DNA of 64,000 nt from Garcia nutans (Eukaryota > Streptophyta > Magnoliopsida > Malpighiales > Euphorbiaceae): positions 31,984,001-32,048,000 of the forward strand of contig CANTUV010000008.1 of the NCBI GenBank assembly GCA_947685225.1, in the 5' to 3' direction. Under the pieces are notes generated by a model. That model ran no database searches. It saw only the letters and a program-made list of their open reading frames with translations, and was not told the origin of the DNA. Made by a program: the position numbers and the translations under genes. Position 1 is the stretch's first letter. Each line of letters opens with the position of its first letter. This document shows positions 22,902 to 33,901 of the stretch, piece by piece.

Positions 22902-23613
22902 TTCAGCCCACTCAAGTCTTAATCACCTAAGCTTTTGTTTGACAGGTTTCATGTAAGTGAAAGTAGGAATAAGATGTTTGGCTTTGTCTCAATCTATTCC
23001 AGGCATATCCTCATAAGACCAAGCAAATATTTCTTCATATTTTTTTTTGAATATTTTTTCAAATCTCTCTCTCTCTCATCAGGAGTAAGGTCGGATGCTA
23101 TGCTAATGTTTTTAGGAATTTTTATTGTTCCCAAATTTAATGATTGTGTGTTAAAAGAATTAATATTAAAGATGCTCATGTAACTGCTATTTGAATGTAT
23201 ACAACTATCAGGAGAAACATCACATAAGTAAGCAAAATCAAGCTTTATTGCATTCATTTTGGAAAAGAAAACATTATCATCCTCTTACAAAGCAGATAAA
23301 TTAAAATCAAAATCAAAATCATTGTTCTCAAAATCATAAGGCAGAATGTCTTCAAACTTCTCTTCAACCAGGGCAGCAATCTCCTCCGGAGTCTTCTCAG
23401 CTTTCAGGATAGCTTTCTTCTTTTCTTCCGGATTGAACTCCTTGTTGGCTGGTAGGGTGAGCTCTTTCTTCACTTGCTCCACTAGTTCGACAACATCTAC
23501 AAAAATTTTAAAACCTGGGATCAACTTTCCCATGAACATGACTGGCTCGGGCTTTCCTTAGAGTGGTCCCATGTCTGGAGCTTTGACAAAGATCTCTTCA
23601 AGTGGCGGGAAGC
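22902..23613 (-). pseudogene. Tat protease-RT linker
   Basis: Contains an open stretch 23539-23285 with an acidic, Lys-rich sequence (EEIAALVEEKFEDILPYDF) and other broken pieces down to 22994. No known catalytic motif. It lies between protease and RT, where some Ogre elements carry an intron, but I see no convincing splice pair here. A 1-2 base frameshift precedes the RT block. Confidence 0.5.
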
Positions 23614-24423
23614 TCATCTTCTCATTCTTCTTTGGCTAGACATTGTTGGCTTCATCATATCCCAACCCCTTCTTGGAAGTTTGAGTTCTAAATCTGGCAG
23701 TTTTGTCAAACCAACCTTACCCTTTCCAAGACCAGCTCCGGGAAGGCAGTTCATGTTCTTCATCATATTCAAGACTTTGGAGTCCACTACTTCATCATCA
23801 GAAATTGCAGCTACTTGGAAACCATTGAGAGGCCTCTCAATCATTAGAGCATTAACAACCTCATTATCTTCGGCCTCGATGACCACTTTCTCATCTCCGT
23901 TAGGTAACTTGATCTTTTGATGAAGGGTGGAAGGAACTCCACCAAGAGGATGAAACCATGGTCGTCCCAAGAGTAAGGCGAAGGTAACAGGTATGTCCAA
24001 AACAACAAATTCCATAATAGATTCAATTGGACCAACCTTGACAGCAGCTTTAAAAGTTCCTTCGGCATGTCTCTTAGTGTTGTCATAAGCTTGAATGGTT
24101 ACCTCAGTCGGGTTTAGATCCCTTATTGACATGGCTAGTTTTGGCAATATTTTAAGTGGACAAACATTTATGGCAGACCCATCATCAACCATTACATATT
24201 GAGTCCTTTTCCCTTTGACTTCTATTTTGACAAAGAGAGGGCAGATGTGATCTCTCCCCTCTTCCGGTAAATCTGCATCTAAGAAAGAAACCGCTCCCAT
24301 ATTAACTTCGCTCTTCTGTTGAATATCTTCACATTTCATTACTCCCTCAATTTTTATGATGTCGATTAGCTCATCCGGTGTTATGGAGGTGGAAATTGGC
24401 ATGCTAGCTAAGGCCTTTGCCAT
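23614..24423 (-). CDS. Tat aspartic protease with G-patch-like segment
   Basis: An open frame of 269 residues. The active site reads MVDDGSAINVCPLKILPKL (about residues 78-96), followed by PTEVTIQAYDNTKRHAEGTF and MEFVVLDIPVTFALLLGRPW, the second half of the retropepsin fold (LGRPW is the usual end motif of Tat proteases). Near residue 230, GAGLGKGKVGL resembles a G-patch, which occurs in Tat polyproteins. It would mature Gag-Pol. It is open from start to stop, unlike its neighbours, but the element is defective, so it is a fragment of pol rather than a working gene. A second, damaged copy is at 13981-14591. Confidence 0.8.
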   Translation of the reverse strand: MAKALASMPISTSITPDELIDIIKIEGVMKCEDIQQKSEVNMGAVSFLDADLPEEGRDHICPLFVKIEVKGKRTQYVMVDDGSAINVCPLKILPKLAMSIRDLNPTEVTIQAYDNTKRHAEGTFKAAVKVGPIESIMEFVVLDIPVTFALLLGRPWFHPLGGVPSTLHQKIKLPNGDEKVVIEAEDNEVVNALMIERPLNGFQVAAISDDEVVDSKVLNMMKNMNCLPGAGLGKGKVGLTKLPDLELKLPRRGWDMMKPTMSSQRRMRR

Positions 24424-24429
24424 AGTTTC

Positions 24430-26309
24430 TCAGTGCTTTTGAGAAGTAGCCAATAAATCCCAAATGCTAACACTTGCTTGGGTTCTTTTCAGTTGCTTGA
24501 GCATGGTATCATCTTCCTCTTCTTTATTCCCTATTTCAACTTCCTTTCCTTTATTAATTTCTACATCCTTAGGCGGTGACCTTGCATAAGGCTTACCGAA
24601 TCTAGTGTTCATTACTTCATCTTCTTCGGGCTTGGACCAGGTCCATGCCTCCTTCTTGTATACAAGATCATCATCACTATCGCTTGAATCCCAAAACCCA
24701 TTAACAACACAAATTAATACTTCTTTACCCACCATAGCTTATTTAATTTCACCAAATGTCTCTTCTTCTTTGGTTGCTTCTCCACCCACATCTTGGAAAG
24801 AAGACATAATGAAACTTTCATGCAAACCTCCTCCAATCATGAAGGTTGCCGGTGGTGGTACTCTATTTAAACTTGGTAATGGATTGTCTTTGGTGTTTGG
24901 CTTGTTGGGCTCGGGCAGCTTTCCACCATCAATTAAATTTTGGATCTCATGCCTCAACCTCACACATCTATCCGTGTCATGTCCTTGCATTTGATGAAAC
25001 TGACAAAATGCTTTAGTGTCGAAATTAGGTGGGAGAAGGTTAGGCAAAGGACGAGGATTTAAGGGTTGTAACAATCCCTTTCTTTGAAGCTTATTGAGAA
25101 CCCAAGACATTGGTTTCCCCAATTCTGAAAATTGTCTTCTTGCTCCTTGGTTAGTAGCATTAACACCGACTGCCTTTTGCATGCTTTGGCTGCCAGACTG
25201 ATAGTTTCCTTTCTCATTCCTTCTTGTTGAAAAATGGTTCTTCTCTCTTTCCCATTCTTCAATTTGCAGACTAGCTTGGAGGAGATCTTTGAAATCACAG
25301 ATGACTGTATGAGACATCCTTTCATGAAGACTAGGCAACACCCCTCTTGCAATCATCCTTATTTGATCAGATTCATCGAGCCTTTACTTAAGCAAAGCAG
25401 CCTTATTTCTCCATCTTTTCACATAGTCCACAAAATTTTCATTTGATCATTGCCTAATGGACTCAACTTCCATTAAGGTAACTTCCATTTCAATATTGTA
25501 TCCATATTATTGGATGAAGGCCTTGTATAGCAGATCCCAACTCTTTTGTGTTCCTTCTTCTAAGGTATTGAACCAATTTTGGATAACAGGATCCAATGAG
25601 AGTATGAAGTACCTTAGAGTTTGAGCCTTATTAGGTCGGGCAGACTGCATAACAGTGATATACTGCTTCATATGGAGATGAGGATTTTCGGATCCATCAA
25701 ACTTCGCAAAAGATGGCATCTTGAACTTGTACGAAACTTCTTCATCTAGCTTAAATAATTTGTCAACTTCGGACATTTCTTTGATTTTCAGCTTCTTCTC
25801 AAATTTCTTTTCTAAGTCCGCAATCATCTTTTCAACATCAGAAGTTTCAGTTTTCTCCATAGCTGATCTTTCAACAATCTTTGGTTATTTCATCTTGTCT
25901 TGAGGATCTTGGAAGTATTGAGCCCAATCATCATCATCATCAGTGATCACCTTATCATCATCAAAAACCACTTCACCAACTTTAGTCTTCCTTTTTCCTT
26001 TGGCTTCTTAGTGCTAGCAGATGCTTCGGCATGATTTTCTAAAATCGCAGCCAATTGGTTCTTCATGGTCTCAGCTAGGGCCTCTTTTATTTCTTCGATC
26101 TTGGCATTGAGGGCACCGTCCACCATTCTTTCAATTTTTTCGGGCCCCATTACTTTTGGTGAAAAAGATATTAAGTCGTTGCTAGATTCTTCATCTTCGG
26201 CGTAGGTCGAATTGTCGTAAGCTTTTAAACTGTCGTAATCCAGGGCTATGAGCCAGAAAGGATCAATGATATGAGATGCAAATATATGCATGTATGCATG
26301 TATGCACAA
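24430..26309 (-). pseudogene. Tat gag of element C
   Basis: N-terminal part: IERMVDGALNAKIEEIKEAL and a Lys/Glu-rich coiled coil (VEKMIADLEKKFEKKLKI). The capsid follows: YKFKMPSFAKFDGSENPHLH, MKQYITVMQSA, LRYFILSLDPVIQNWF, SWDLLYKAFIQ, then after frameshifts near 25360-25500 LHERMSHTVICDFKDLLQA. The nucleocapsid reads FCQFHQMQGHDTDRC, a C-X2-H type knuckle seen in Tat gags, then LRHEIQNLIDGGKLPEPNK. An acidic tail (WDSSDSDDDLVYKKEAWTW) leads toward protease. Several stops and shifts break the frame. The matching protein of element D (33902-35309) is in better condition. Confidence 0.85.
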
Positions 26310-27282
26310 TCAATTAACAAACAAGGACAAATAGGATGTTCCTTCCATCCTTATAACATCCACACACGAATAGCGAGTCTCTTTTCCTAGGTAATATGGT
26401 TAACAAAAATACCAACATGGGATATTTTGTTTTCGAAATGTTCCCTCGGACGTTTCAACCAATAGTTATATTTTCAAAAATGGAAATCAGTCCATGATAA
26501 TTCCCATTAATTAGGTTTTAATCCATTCAACCAACTAAAATAGCTTTTATGCTACATTGGATTAAAACTAAATTAAGAGGTTTATTATAAATAGATTTCT
26601 CACTTGAAAAAAGTAACTAATGATTCATGCTAAAAACAAGCCCATGATTAATAACTCTTAGTATAAACTAGGCTCACAATTGATTTTTGGTATTTCGTAA
26701 TTGAACTAAATAATTTGCAAGCTCTTTGTAAGAAAAGGTTGGATAAAAACAATTTTGTTTCTAAGCCCATTGTAAAAGATTTTAGAAAAAATGGATTTTG
26801 GGCTCTGTATTTGGGTCATGAAAAAAGAATTTTTTATTTGGAAAAGTTTTATATCCAAAGACCATTGAAAAATTTTTAAAATTGCTTTGGTCTTTTGGAC
26901 TTTAAAGAAAAAATTTATTTTGAGCTTACAAAAGTACTTAGGTCATATTAGAAAAAGAACAAACCAAATAAGCCATGATTTAAGCCAAGATAAATTAACC
27001 ATAGTCAAACAACAAGCATTTAGGATAAAACCTAAGGAAAGTAACTAGGCCAATTACATGAGCTTTAGTCTTTGGGTTAAAAGGCTCAGGTTCCCATAGC
27101 AAGTATATACCAAATGTTACGTGGCTATGAGTGGTTATGCCATTCTCGATCTCCATACCTTGAGTGAAAGTATGGTATCCCTAACTCACGCACACGATGC
27201 AATCTAATATGATGCAATGGATAATAACATTATAAGAAAGAATAGAATAATATAAAGACCAATGGAATCAACTTCTCTTATG
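26310..27282 (-). other. 5' untranslated leader of Tat element C
   Basis: About 1 kb between PBS and gag, without an open frame. It is colinear with 30893-31900 of element D, including the stretch near 26280-26340 that flanks the solo LTR insertion site in D. Likely holds packaging and translation signals; none could be pinned down. Confidence 0.6.
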
Positions 27283-27298
27283 CCCAGTGGAGTCGCCA
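27283..27298 (-). other. Primer binding site of Tat element C
   Basis: The minus strand reads TGGCGACTCCACTGGG one base after the LTR end CTCACA. This is the form of PBS I recall for Ogre elements, assigned there to tRNA-Arg; the tRNA was not checked here. Confidence 0.85.
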
Positions 27299-27299
27299 C

Positions 27300-29028
27300 T
27301 GTGAGCGGGGATTTTTGCCCCCACTCCCAGTGGAATGGTTATTGTGACTTCGGCACTGTTTAGGCTGGGGCCTTAGAGAATACGGACCTAAGCCCGAAGA
27401 AAAATGGAGTAGCCACCCGCAAGGACCAAGAAAAAGAAAGGGGTGAATGACTCGATTCCTAAGGAATCCCTAACCCCCTAATGGGTTCAAAAAGTTGGGC
27501 ACGTGTAGGGAAGGTGAGAAATGGCCTAGCACCCCCACAACGCCCGGTTCATTGGAACTGGCCTCCTTTGCATGTTTTAATATTATAAAATTCTTAAGTA
27601 TAACAATATTATCCATATTACATACAACAATTAAAATAAAGCATCATTATATTAAAATTAAAGCAATGTCCAAACAAAGCAAATAAATGGACACCCATCC
27701 GAGGATGGAAACATGTCCTTGCATTGTTCATGTCTAAACTAAATAGGACACCCATAAAAAGGTGGAAACATGCCCTTTACATTGATCCAAAATATAAAGG
27801 TAAATTTAAATTACATGATATTTAACTAATGAGGCACCCACAAGGTGGAAACATACCTCTTACACTTTTAATACTAAAATAAACAAATAATAACCATAAC
27901 AATAAAGAAAATAATCATCCATGGTAAATTAAATAAATCAAGTATTGAAATTAAATAAATCAACCATCAAAACATATTATAAGCTACATAATCAAATCTA
28001 AAATTAAATAAATCAAGTAAAGATATAAATTAGGGTTTACTGTTTCAATTTAGAGTTCTTTAATTAACATTCAGGGTTTTGGGATTTTAGAATTATTATT
28101 GTTATTATTTAGGCGACTGTAAAAATTTTGGAAAATTGGAATGAATTAGGATTTTATACATTTAAGAAGGTACTAAGGTTTTTTTACTAATCAAATTAGG
28201 GTTTAAGGGTAACATCATGAGATTAGGGTTTTGAAATCTTAAGACATTAGGGTTTATAATTCATGGTTACTGGATTGTGATTTTAGGTTTATTGGATCAT
28301 GGCTTTAGGGTTTAGATTTACTAGATTGGGTTTTAAGTTCACTGGATTAGGGTTTAGGATGTTGTTGAATTTGTCATAAAGTTTTGATGCTTTAAGAATT
28401 TAGGATTTAGGAAAAGTAGGGTTTACTGTATTTGGTTTTGAGAGAGTTAGGGTTTTTGGTATTTTGGAAAGCATATTTGATTTTAGGATTTAAGAAAACA
28501 TTTTAGAGTTTTATAAAAATAATAATGATTCTTAGAAAACATAAGGAAGATTAGGGTTTCGAGATTTAAGAAAACATTTGGAAATTTTGGACAAAAAGTT
28601 ATGGTTTAGATGAAAATAGTTCTGGGAAAACAATTTAGGGTTTTAAAGTTTTTGGAAACAGGAGAGAAACAATTTTAGGGTTGTAAGGTTTTTGGAAACA
28701 GAAGAGTAGTTTAGGGTATAAAGTTTTTGGAAACAGAAGAAACAATTTAGGGTTTTTAAGGTTTTTGGAAACGGGAGAGAAATACTTTAGGGTTTTAAGG
28801 TTTCTGAAAAGAGAAGAATAGTTTTAGGGTTTTGAAGTTTTGATCATTGATTAAGGTTACTAGATGAACATTTTACCAAGTTTAATGATTTAAGTTACTG
28901 AAAAAAATCAATGATAGATGAACTTTAAAAGAAAATATGGCTATAACATTGTAAATATAATCGAAGCAAAGATTTATAATCAAACCTTCGTTCGTTAGTT
29001 CCACTAAAATTGATTTCTGGATGAACAA
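27300..29028 (-). repeat. 5' LTR of Tat element C, truncated
   Basis: Starts TGTGAGCGGGG on the plus strand and aligns with 14592-16308 of the 3' LTR. The remaining roughly 630 bp (its U3 and promoter) are missing because plus-strand Tat LTR sequence starts at 29029. Contains TTTAGGG-rich sequence (28020-28840) and three hairpins (27689-27718, 27746-27775, 27831-27859). With its U3 gone this copy cannot be transcribed from its own LTR. Confidence 0.9.
27689..27859 (-). other. Three consecutive hairpins in the 5' LTR of element C
   Basis: 27689-27718 and 27831-27859 pair fully (the latter GAGGTA/TGCCTC with one wobble, inner CCACC/GTGG-type stem). 27746-27775 keeps the outer GGGCA/TGTCC stem but has a mismatch in the inner one. 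Same order and spacing as in the other Tat LTRs. Confidence 0.65.
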
Positions 29029-29380
29029 TGTATAGACCCTTTATTTTTGACCCATTCAAATCCGATAGTCTAAAATAATTTTTTTGTGATATTTTATTTA
29101 TTTTAATAATATTTTAATTACTAATATTATTTCATAGTTATTTTAATAAAACTAAAAAATAAAAAAATAAAAAAATAAAAAATCAGACGGATTGTCGAAC
29201 GTCGCGCGGCAGCCCAATTCGCCGCAGAAATGAACTGGTTGCGAATTGGGACACCAATTTCGCAGCCAGATGCCACCGGCTGCGAATTGGCCTGCTGAGC
29301 CCATTTTTGCCAGCGCAATTGCTGTCAGCACAGCCCACGGGCCCGACAGCTCGCGCGCTGCCGATTTTTTGACCAAAACT
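29029..29380 (+). mobile_element. Tat LTR fragment
   Basis: Starts TGTATAGACCC, a Tat LTR start with two extra bases, inside the C LTR at a point where the C LTR is otherwise intact. It runs through U3 into a GC-rich block (29180-29370) and then meets a second Tat LTR start near 29381. So a first LTR is broken off and joined to a second one. Confidence 0.7.
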
Positions 29381-30872
29381 TTTTTTGACCCAGTCCGGTC
29401 CAATATATTTTAATTAGTCCAAAATAATTTTTGTGTGGTCCAATATATTTTAATTAGTCCAAAATAATTTTTTTGTTATCTTAATTAAATAACTTTTGCT
29501 TTACTATCTAATTTTTATTAATAAAAAATAAAAATAAAAAATCGGCGACGGAAAATTCGACAAAAAAAAATCATCTGCGAAAACCATCGTACGGGGCATT
29601 TCGCCAGCCCGCAGGCCAGCTCGCGCACCCTCTGTCGCAGCCGGTTGCGGCAGCATTTTCGCCTGCGTATTTTTTTCGCAGCAATTTTTTTTCGCCAGCA
29701 AAATTTTTCTGACGCAAATTTTCCGAAACCTAATGCAATTAGGTTTCGGTTTCCTTTTCTTAATAAATAATACATGTCATGAATAACTATAATTAGTCAT
29801 ATAAAACTTCTATAAATAAGATCAAAAATAACACAAAAATCAATCAGGAAATAAGGGAAGAAATCGGACAGAAACTTGAACAAAAATTGGATCCGAAACT
29901 AAGTAGGAAGGAGGTGAATCAATCTGATTTTTTAGAGAGCAGAAAAATAATTCAAGCAATTCAAAGGAAAAAGAGCTTGCCTTTGATTTTGTTCATCCAA
30001 GAAGAAATTTTGGTGGAACCAACAAACGGAGGTATGCATCAATTGTTTAAATTTATTCTTTGCAGTAGCTAAATCATCCCATTATTTCTTTTAATTCAAA
30101 AACCTAAGAACCCTAAATGGAAACAGTAGCTATAATTTAGATTATGCTTTGATTTATTTTATATGCTTTGATTTATTTAAGTTCAATGCTTGGTTTATTT
30201 AATTTGTCATGGATGGATGTTTACTTTCTATTAATATTTAATACATTTGATGAATAATTTATTTATGATGAATTGTTATTTACTTTTTTCAATTTATTTA
30301 GATTTCCAAATGTTGTAAGAGGTATGTTTCCACTTAGTGGGTACCTCATTAGTTAAATATCATGTAATTTAAATTGTTTTTCTATTTTAGAACCAATGTA
30401 AAGGACATGTTTCTACCTTTCGGTGGGTGTCCTATTTAGACATGGGATGTAAGGACATGTTTCCATCCTCGGATGGGTGTCCATTTATTTGTTTTGCTTG
30501 GACATTATTTTGATTTTTAATATATCGATGCTTTATTTTAATTATTGTGTGCAATATGGATAATGTTGTTATATTTAAGAATTTTATAATATTAAGACCT
30601 GTAAAGGAGGCCGGTTCCAATGAACCGGGCATTGTGGGGGTGTTGGACCATTTCTCACCTTCCCCACACGTACCCAACTTTTTGAACCCATTAAGGGTTA
30701 GGGATTCCTCAGGAATCGAGTCATCCACCCCTTTCTTTTTTCTCGGCTCGTCTGGGTGGCGACTCCATTTTCTTCAGACTTAGGTCCATGTTCTCTAAGG
30801 ACCCGAGCCTAAACAATGCCGAAGTCACAAGGACCATTCTACCGAGAGTGGGGGCAAAAATCTTCGCTCACA
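29381..30872 (+). repeat. 5' LTR of Tat element D
   Basis: Starts a few bases into the consensus (GACCCAGTCCGGTCC) and ends TCGCTCACA before the PBS. The sequence TCCAATATATTTTAATTAGT and what follows is duplicated in tandem at 29398-29470. TATA box TATAAATAAG at 29811-29820. Three hairpins at 30319-30482 and an inverted repeat CCGGTTC-CAAT-GAACCGG at 30611-30628. A possible splice donor GGAG|GTATGC lies near 30031. Confidence 0.85.
30319..30482 (+). other. Three consecutive hairpins in the LTR of element D
   Basis: 30319-30347: outer GAGGTA/TACCTC, inner CCAC/GTGG, loop TTA. 30403-30432: outer GGACA/TGTCC, inner CTACC/GGTGG, loop TTTC. 30453-30482: outer GGACA/TGTCC, inner CCATC/GATGG, loop CTCG. 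All have TGTTT opposite a single G between the stems. This is the cleanest set in the window. Confidence 0.75.
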
Positions 30873-30873
30873 G

Positions 30874-30892
30874 TGGCTACTCCACTGGGGAC
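30874..30892 (+). other. Primer binding site of Tat element D
   Basis: TGGCTACTCCACTGGGGAC one base after the LTR end CTCACA; one base differs from the site of element C (T for G at position 5). Confidence 0.85.
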
Positions 30893-31900
30893 AAGAGAAG
30901 TTGATTCCGTTGGTCTTTATATTATTCTATTCTTTCTTATAATGATATTATCCATTACATCATATTAGATTGCATCGTGTGCGTGAGTTAGGATGCCCGT
31001 ATTACCCGTGTTGTGTCATATAAGGGATACCATACTTTCACTCAAGGTATGGAGATCGAGCATGGCATAACCACTCATAGCCTCATACCATTCGGTATAT
31101 ACTTGCTATGGGAATCTAAGCCCTTTACCCAAAGACTAAAGCTCATGTAATTGGCCTAGTTACTTTCCTTAGGTTTTACCCCAAATGCATGTTGTTTGAC
31201 TATGGTTAATTTATCTTGGCTTAAATCATGGCTTATTTGCTTTGTTATTTTTCTAATATGACCCAAGTACATTTGTAAGCTAAAATAAAATTTTCTTTAA
31301 AAATCCAAAAGACCAAAGCTATTTTCAAAATTTTTCAAGATTGTCTTTGGACATAAGACTTTTCTAAAAATAAATCAAAAATTCTTTTGCTCATAGCCCA
31401 AATACAAAGCCCAAAATCCATTTTTTTCTATGATCTTTTTACAATGGGCTTGTAAACAAAATTATGTTACAAAAAGCTTACAAATTATTTATGCCAATTA
31501 TGAAATACCAAAAATCAATTGCGAGCCTAGTTTATACTAAGAATAAATTAACCATGGGCTTGTTTTTGGCATGAACCATTAGCTACTCTTTTTTCGTGAG
31601 AAATCTATTTGTAATAAACCTCTTAATTTAGTTTTAATCCAATATAGCATTAAAGCTATTTTAGTTGGATAGATGGATTAAAACCTAATTAATGGGAATT
31701 ATTATAAACTAATTTCCATTTTCGAAAATATAACTATTGGTTGAAACGTCCAAGGGAATTATTCAAAAACAAGATGCCCCATGTTGGTATTTTGTTAACC
31801 ATATACCTAGGAAAAGAGACTTGCCATTCGTGTGTGGATGTTATAAGGTTGGAAGGAACGTCCTAATTATCCTTGTTTGTTGATTGTTTGTGCATACATG
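30893..31900 (+). other. 5' leader of Tat element D
   Basis: Non-coding, colinear with the leader of element C in inverse orientation. It is interrupted at 31900 by the solo LTR; ACATG is the duplicated target. The leader resumes at 33897 and runs into gag. Confidence 0.7.
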
Positions 31901-33896
31901 TGTTTAGATCATTTTTGTACTAGTTTTTAGAGTGATTTTATGTGTGTTTTAGTTAATGTTTTAATTGATTTTTGTTTAAAGTGTTTGTTTTTAGGTTTAA
32001 GTGCAAAAACACCCTTGGAAGATCAAAATAGTGTAGGAAAAGCATGAACCAAGCAAGACATGGCCAAGCCAAATCAAGCTTGGCCGTGTCCCTCAAAGAA
32101 TGGTGATGGCAGAGCTTAACATGGCCATGAGACACAGCCAAGCCACTGGTCGTGTCTCACCTAAAGAGCAAAACCAAATAAACCACAAAGAAAGAAGCAA
32201 AAATGAAGAAGCAGGAAGAGACACACTCACATGACACGGCCAGCAAGCTTGGCCGTGTCCCATTTCATGCCAAAGATCAATGGAGCAAGCAAAGAAGGAA
32301 AGAAAAGAAATAGAAGTGGACACACCCACTTGACACGGCCAAGCTTGTGGCCGTGTCACATGACACGGCCACTAGCTTGGCCGTGTCACCCATTGAGACC
32401 AAATAAAAGGAAGAAAAGAAAGAAGAAAGAAAGGAAGTAGTGAAGGACAAGGCCAACAAGCTTGGCCGTGTCCCAAGGGAAAACAAGAGACACGGCCAAG
32501 CTACTCTTGGCTTGGCCGTGTCACACCTAAAATATTTGAATTCTTCTACATGAAGTGGGGGACAAAGTGGGGAACAAAGCCTTGTGTTTACCAAAAGAAA
32601 TATTAAACAAAGAAAAAGTGGGGAACAAGGTGAAGTGGTGTGAGTTAGAAGGCATGGGTGTGTATTTTGAATGAATTAAAAAGAGAAGAGGGGGAAAACT
32701 GGAGGGAGTTCTTGGGTTCTTGGAGCCAAAATTCTGCAAAAACGTAGGGAGAGGGAGAGAGTGACACTCTCCCTTGTCCCTTCACCTCCAACCTCCATTT
32801 CCATCCTCTTCATCTTCTCCATCTTCCATTGACAAGTTCTTTGAGATTCTTTGGGATAAGTTGGGTTAACAAGCTCTTGAAGGTTGAAGAAGCTTCATTG
32901 AAGGGATTGGTGACTTGAGAAAGCTCCATTCCATCTTCCAAAGGCACAATCAATTGAAGGGTCAGTGACTTGAGAAAGCTCCATCCAAAGGTTTGGTGAC
33001 TTGAGAAAGCTCCATTCCATATTGCAAAGGGGATTCAACCATTGAAGAGGGCTTGAGTTCTTCATCAAATATCAAGTGGAGCTAGGAGGAAGACTAGTAA
33101 TCCTACTCTTGGTATCTTCACAAGGGGTTTTTCTATTCTCTATTTTAATTCATTTCTTATTGTTGTTGTTATATTAAGAGATTGATATTGCAATGGACAA
33201 TTTGTATTTGTTTTATATTGAGTTGAATGAATGTTATAAATTGATGATGTTGAGCTAAATACCCATGCCTAGGGTTTGTAGTATATTTGGTTGAATGCTG
33301 TGATTTGATATTTACATTGATGTACCTTGTTGTTGGTTGATTGTATTGTATTAAATGCTAGGTTGATAGATTAGCTACCTATTAATCTTTGAATATTGGA
33401 TGACGGACCGAGAGGGAAAATCCGATATCGAAACTATATAATCGACCACCCTATAATGAATCAGAAATATAAGTTCTAGGGTTTTGTTAATTTGGTAATG
33501 TAAAAGAATTGGTCATTGTTAATTCATGAATGTGAAAACTAATGAATTGGTAATTGACTAATTAACCTTAAGGAACAAATTAATTGCAAGGTTATGTTTA
33601 TGGACAATTGAGAATTGAGCTTTGATTGAATGGACCTATATCCCTAGGCACCTTCCCAAGAATCGATTTGATCTTGTATCACCTTCACATTTCAACCCGA
33701 TGCACGTTAATTTTAGGTTTTAATTATTCTCGCACCATTCCAACACAACAAACTTCCGCATTTAAATAACTTGTCAATCAAGCTATTACAAACCACACCT
33801 TCTTGGGGAAACAACCTTGGGACGATCACCTTTGCTACAGCTACCTCTTATACTTGCGAGTGACGCTTTGTAGTAGTACTTAATTTGAGTGCAACA
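31901..33896 (+). mobile_element. Athila-type solo LTR H
   Basis: 1996 bp from TGTTTAGATC to GTGCAACA, flanked by a perfect duplication ACATG (31896-31900 and 33897-33901). Its first 150 bases resemble the LTR of element F (43545), so it is a diverged relative. 32050-32525 holds the palindromic CACGGCCAAG minisatellite; 32900-33010 repeats GACTTGAGAAAGCTCCAT three times. No internal region. Confidence 0.88.
32050..32525 (+). repeat. Palindromic CACGGCCAAG minisatellite in LTR H
   Basis: Repeated inverted pairs of GACACGGCCAAG and CTTGGCCGTGTC with short spacers, for example 32333-32355 and 32360-32388, in GC-rich units separated by 20-60 bases of purine-rich sequence. Each pair could form a hairpin. 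Similar blocks lie at 43700-44185 and 54345-54640. Confidence 0.85.
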
Positions 33897-33901
33897 ACAT
33901 G

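Larger units (their letters stand above)
14592..29028 (-). mobile_element. Tat-lineage element C (Ogre/Retand-like) with antisense PMD gene
   Basis: Minus-strand element with 5' LTR 27300-29028 (truncated), PBS, leader, gag, protease, RT, gypsy RNase H plus a second archaeal-type RNase H, a 3' region, an antisense PMD gene, a tandem array, a polypurine tract and 3' LTR 14592-16935. Dual RNase H and the Ogre-type PBS place it in the Tat lineage. No integrase is present: the reading frame ends shortly after the second RNase H and non-coding 3' sequence follows. Stops and frameshifts are frequent. It inserted into an older Tat protease gene, and its right end was cut by another Tat LTR at 29029. 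Confidence 0.88.

Noticed and set aside
24605..24994. Plus-strand open frame opposite Tat gag, and similar ones at 22175-22519 and 21524-21853
   Set aside because: They are shadows of gag, RT and RNase H on the other strand, without domains or a promoter.
29887..30072. Open frame in the LTR of element D that could be an upstream ORF
   Set aside because: It lies downstream of the TATA box but is not kept open in the other LTR copies.
32093..32594. Overlapping open frames rich in Ser, Leu, Trp and Cys in LTR H, and similar ones at 43759-44164
   Set aside because: They come from the GC-rich palindromic minisatellite, which has few stops in several frames; they are not conserved as proteins between LTRs.
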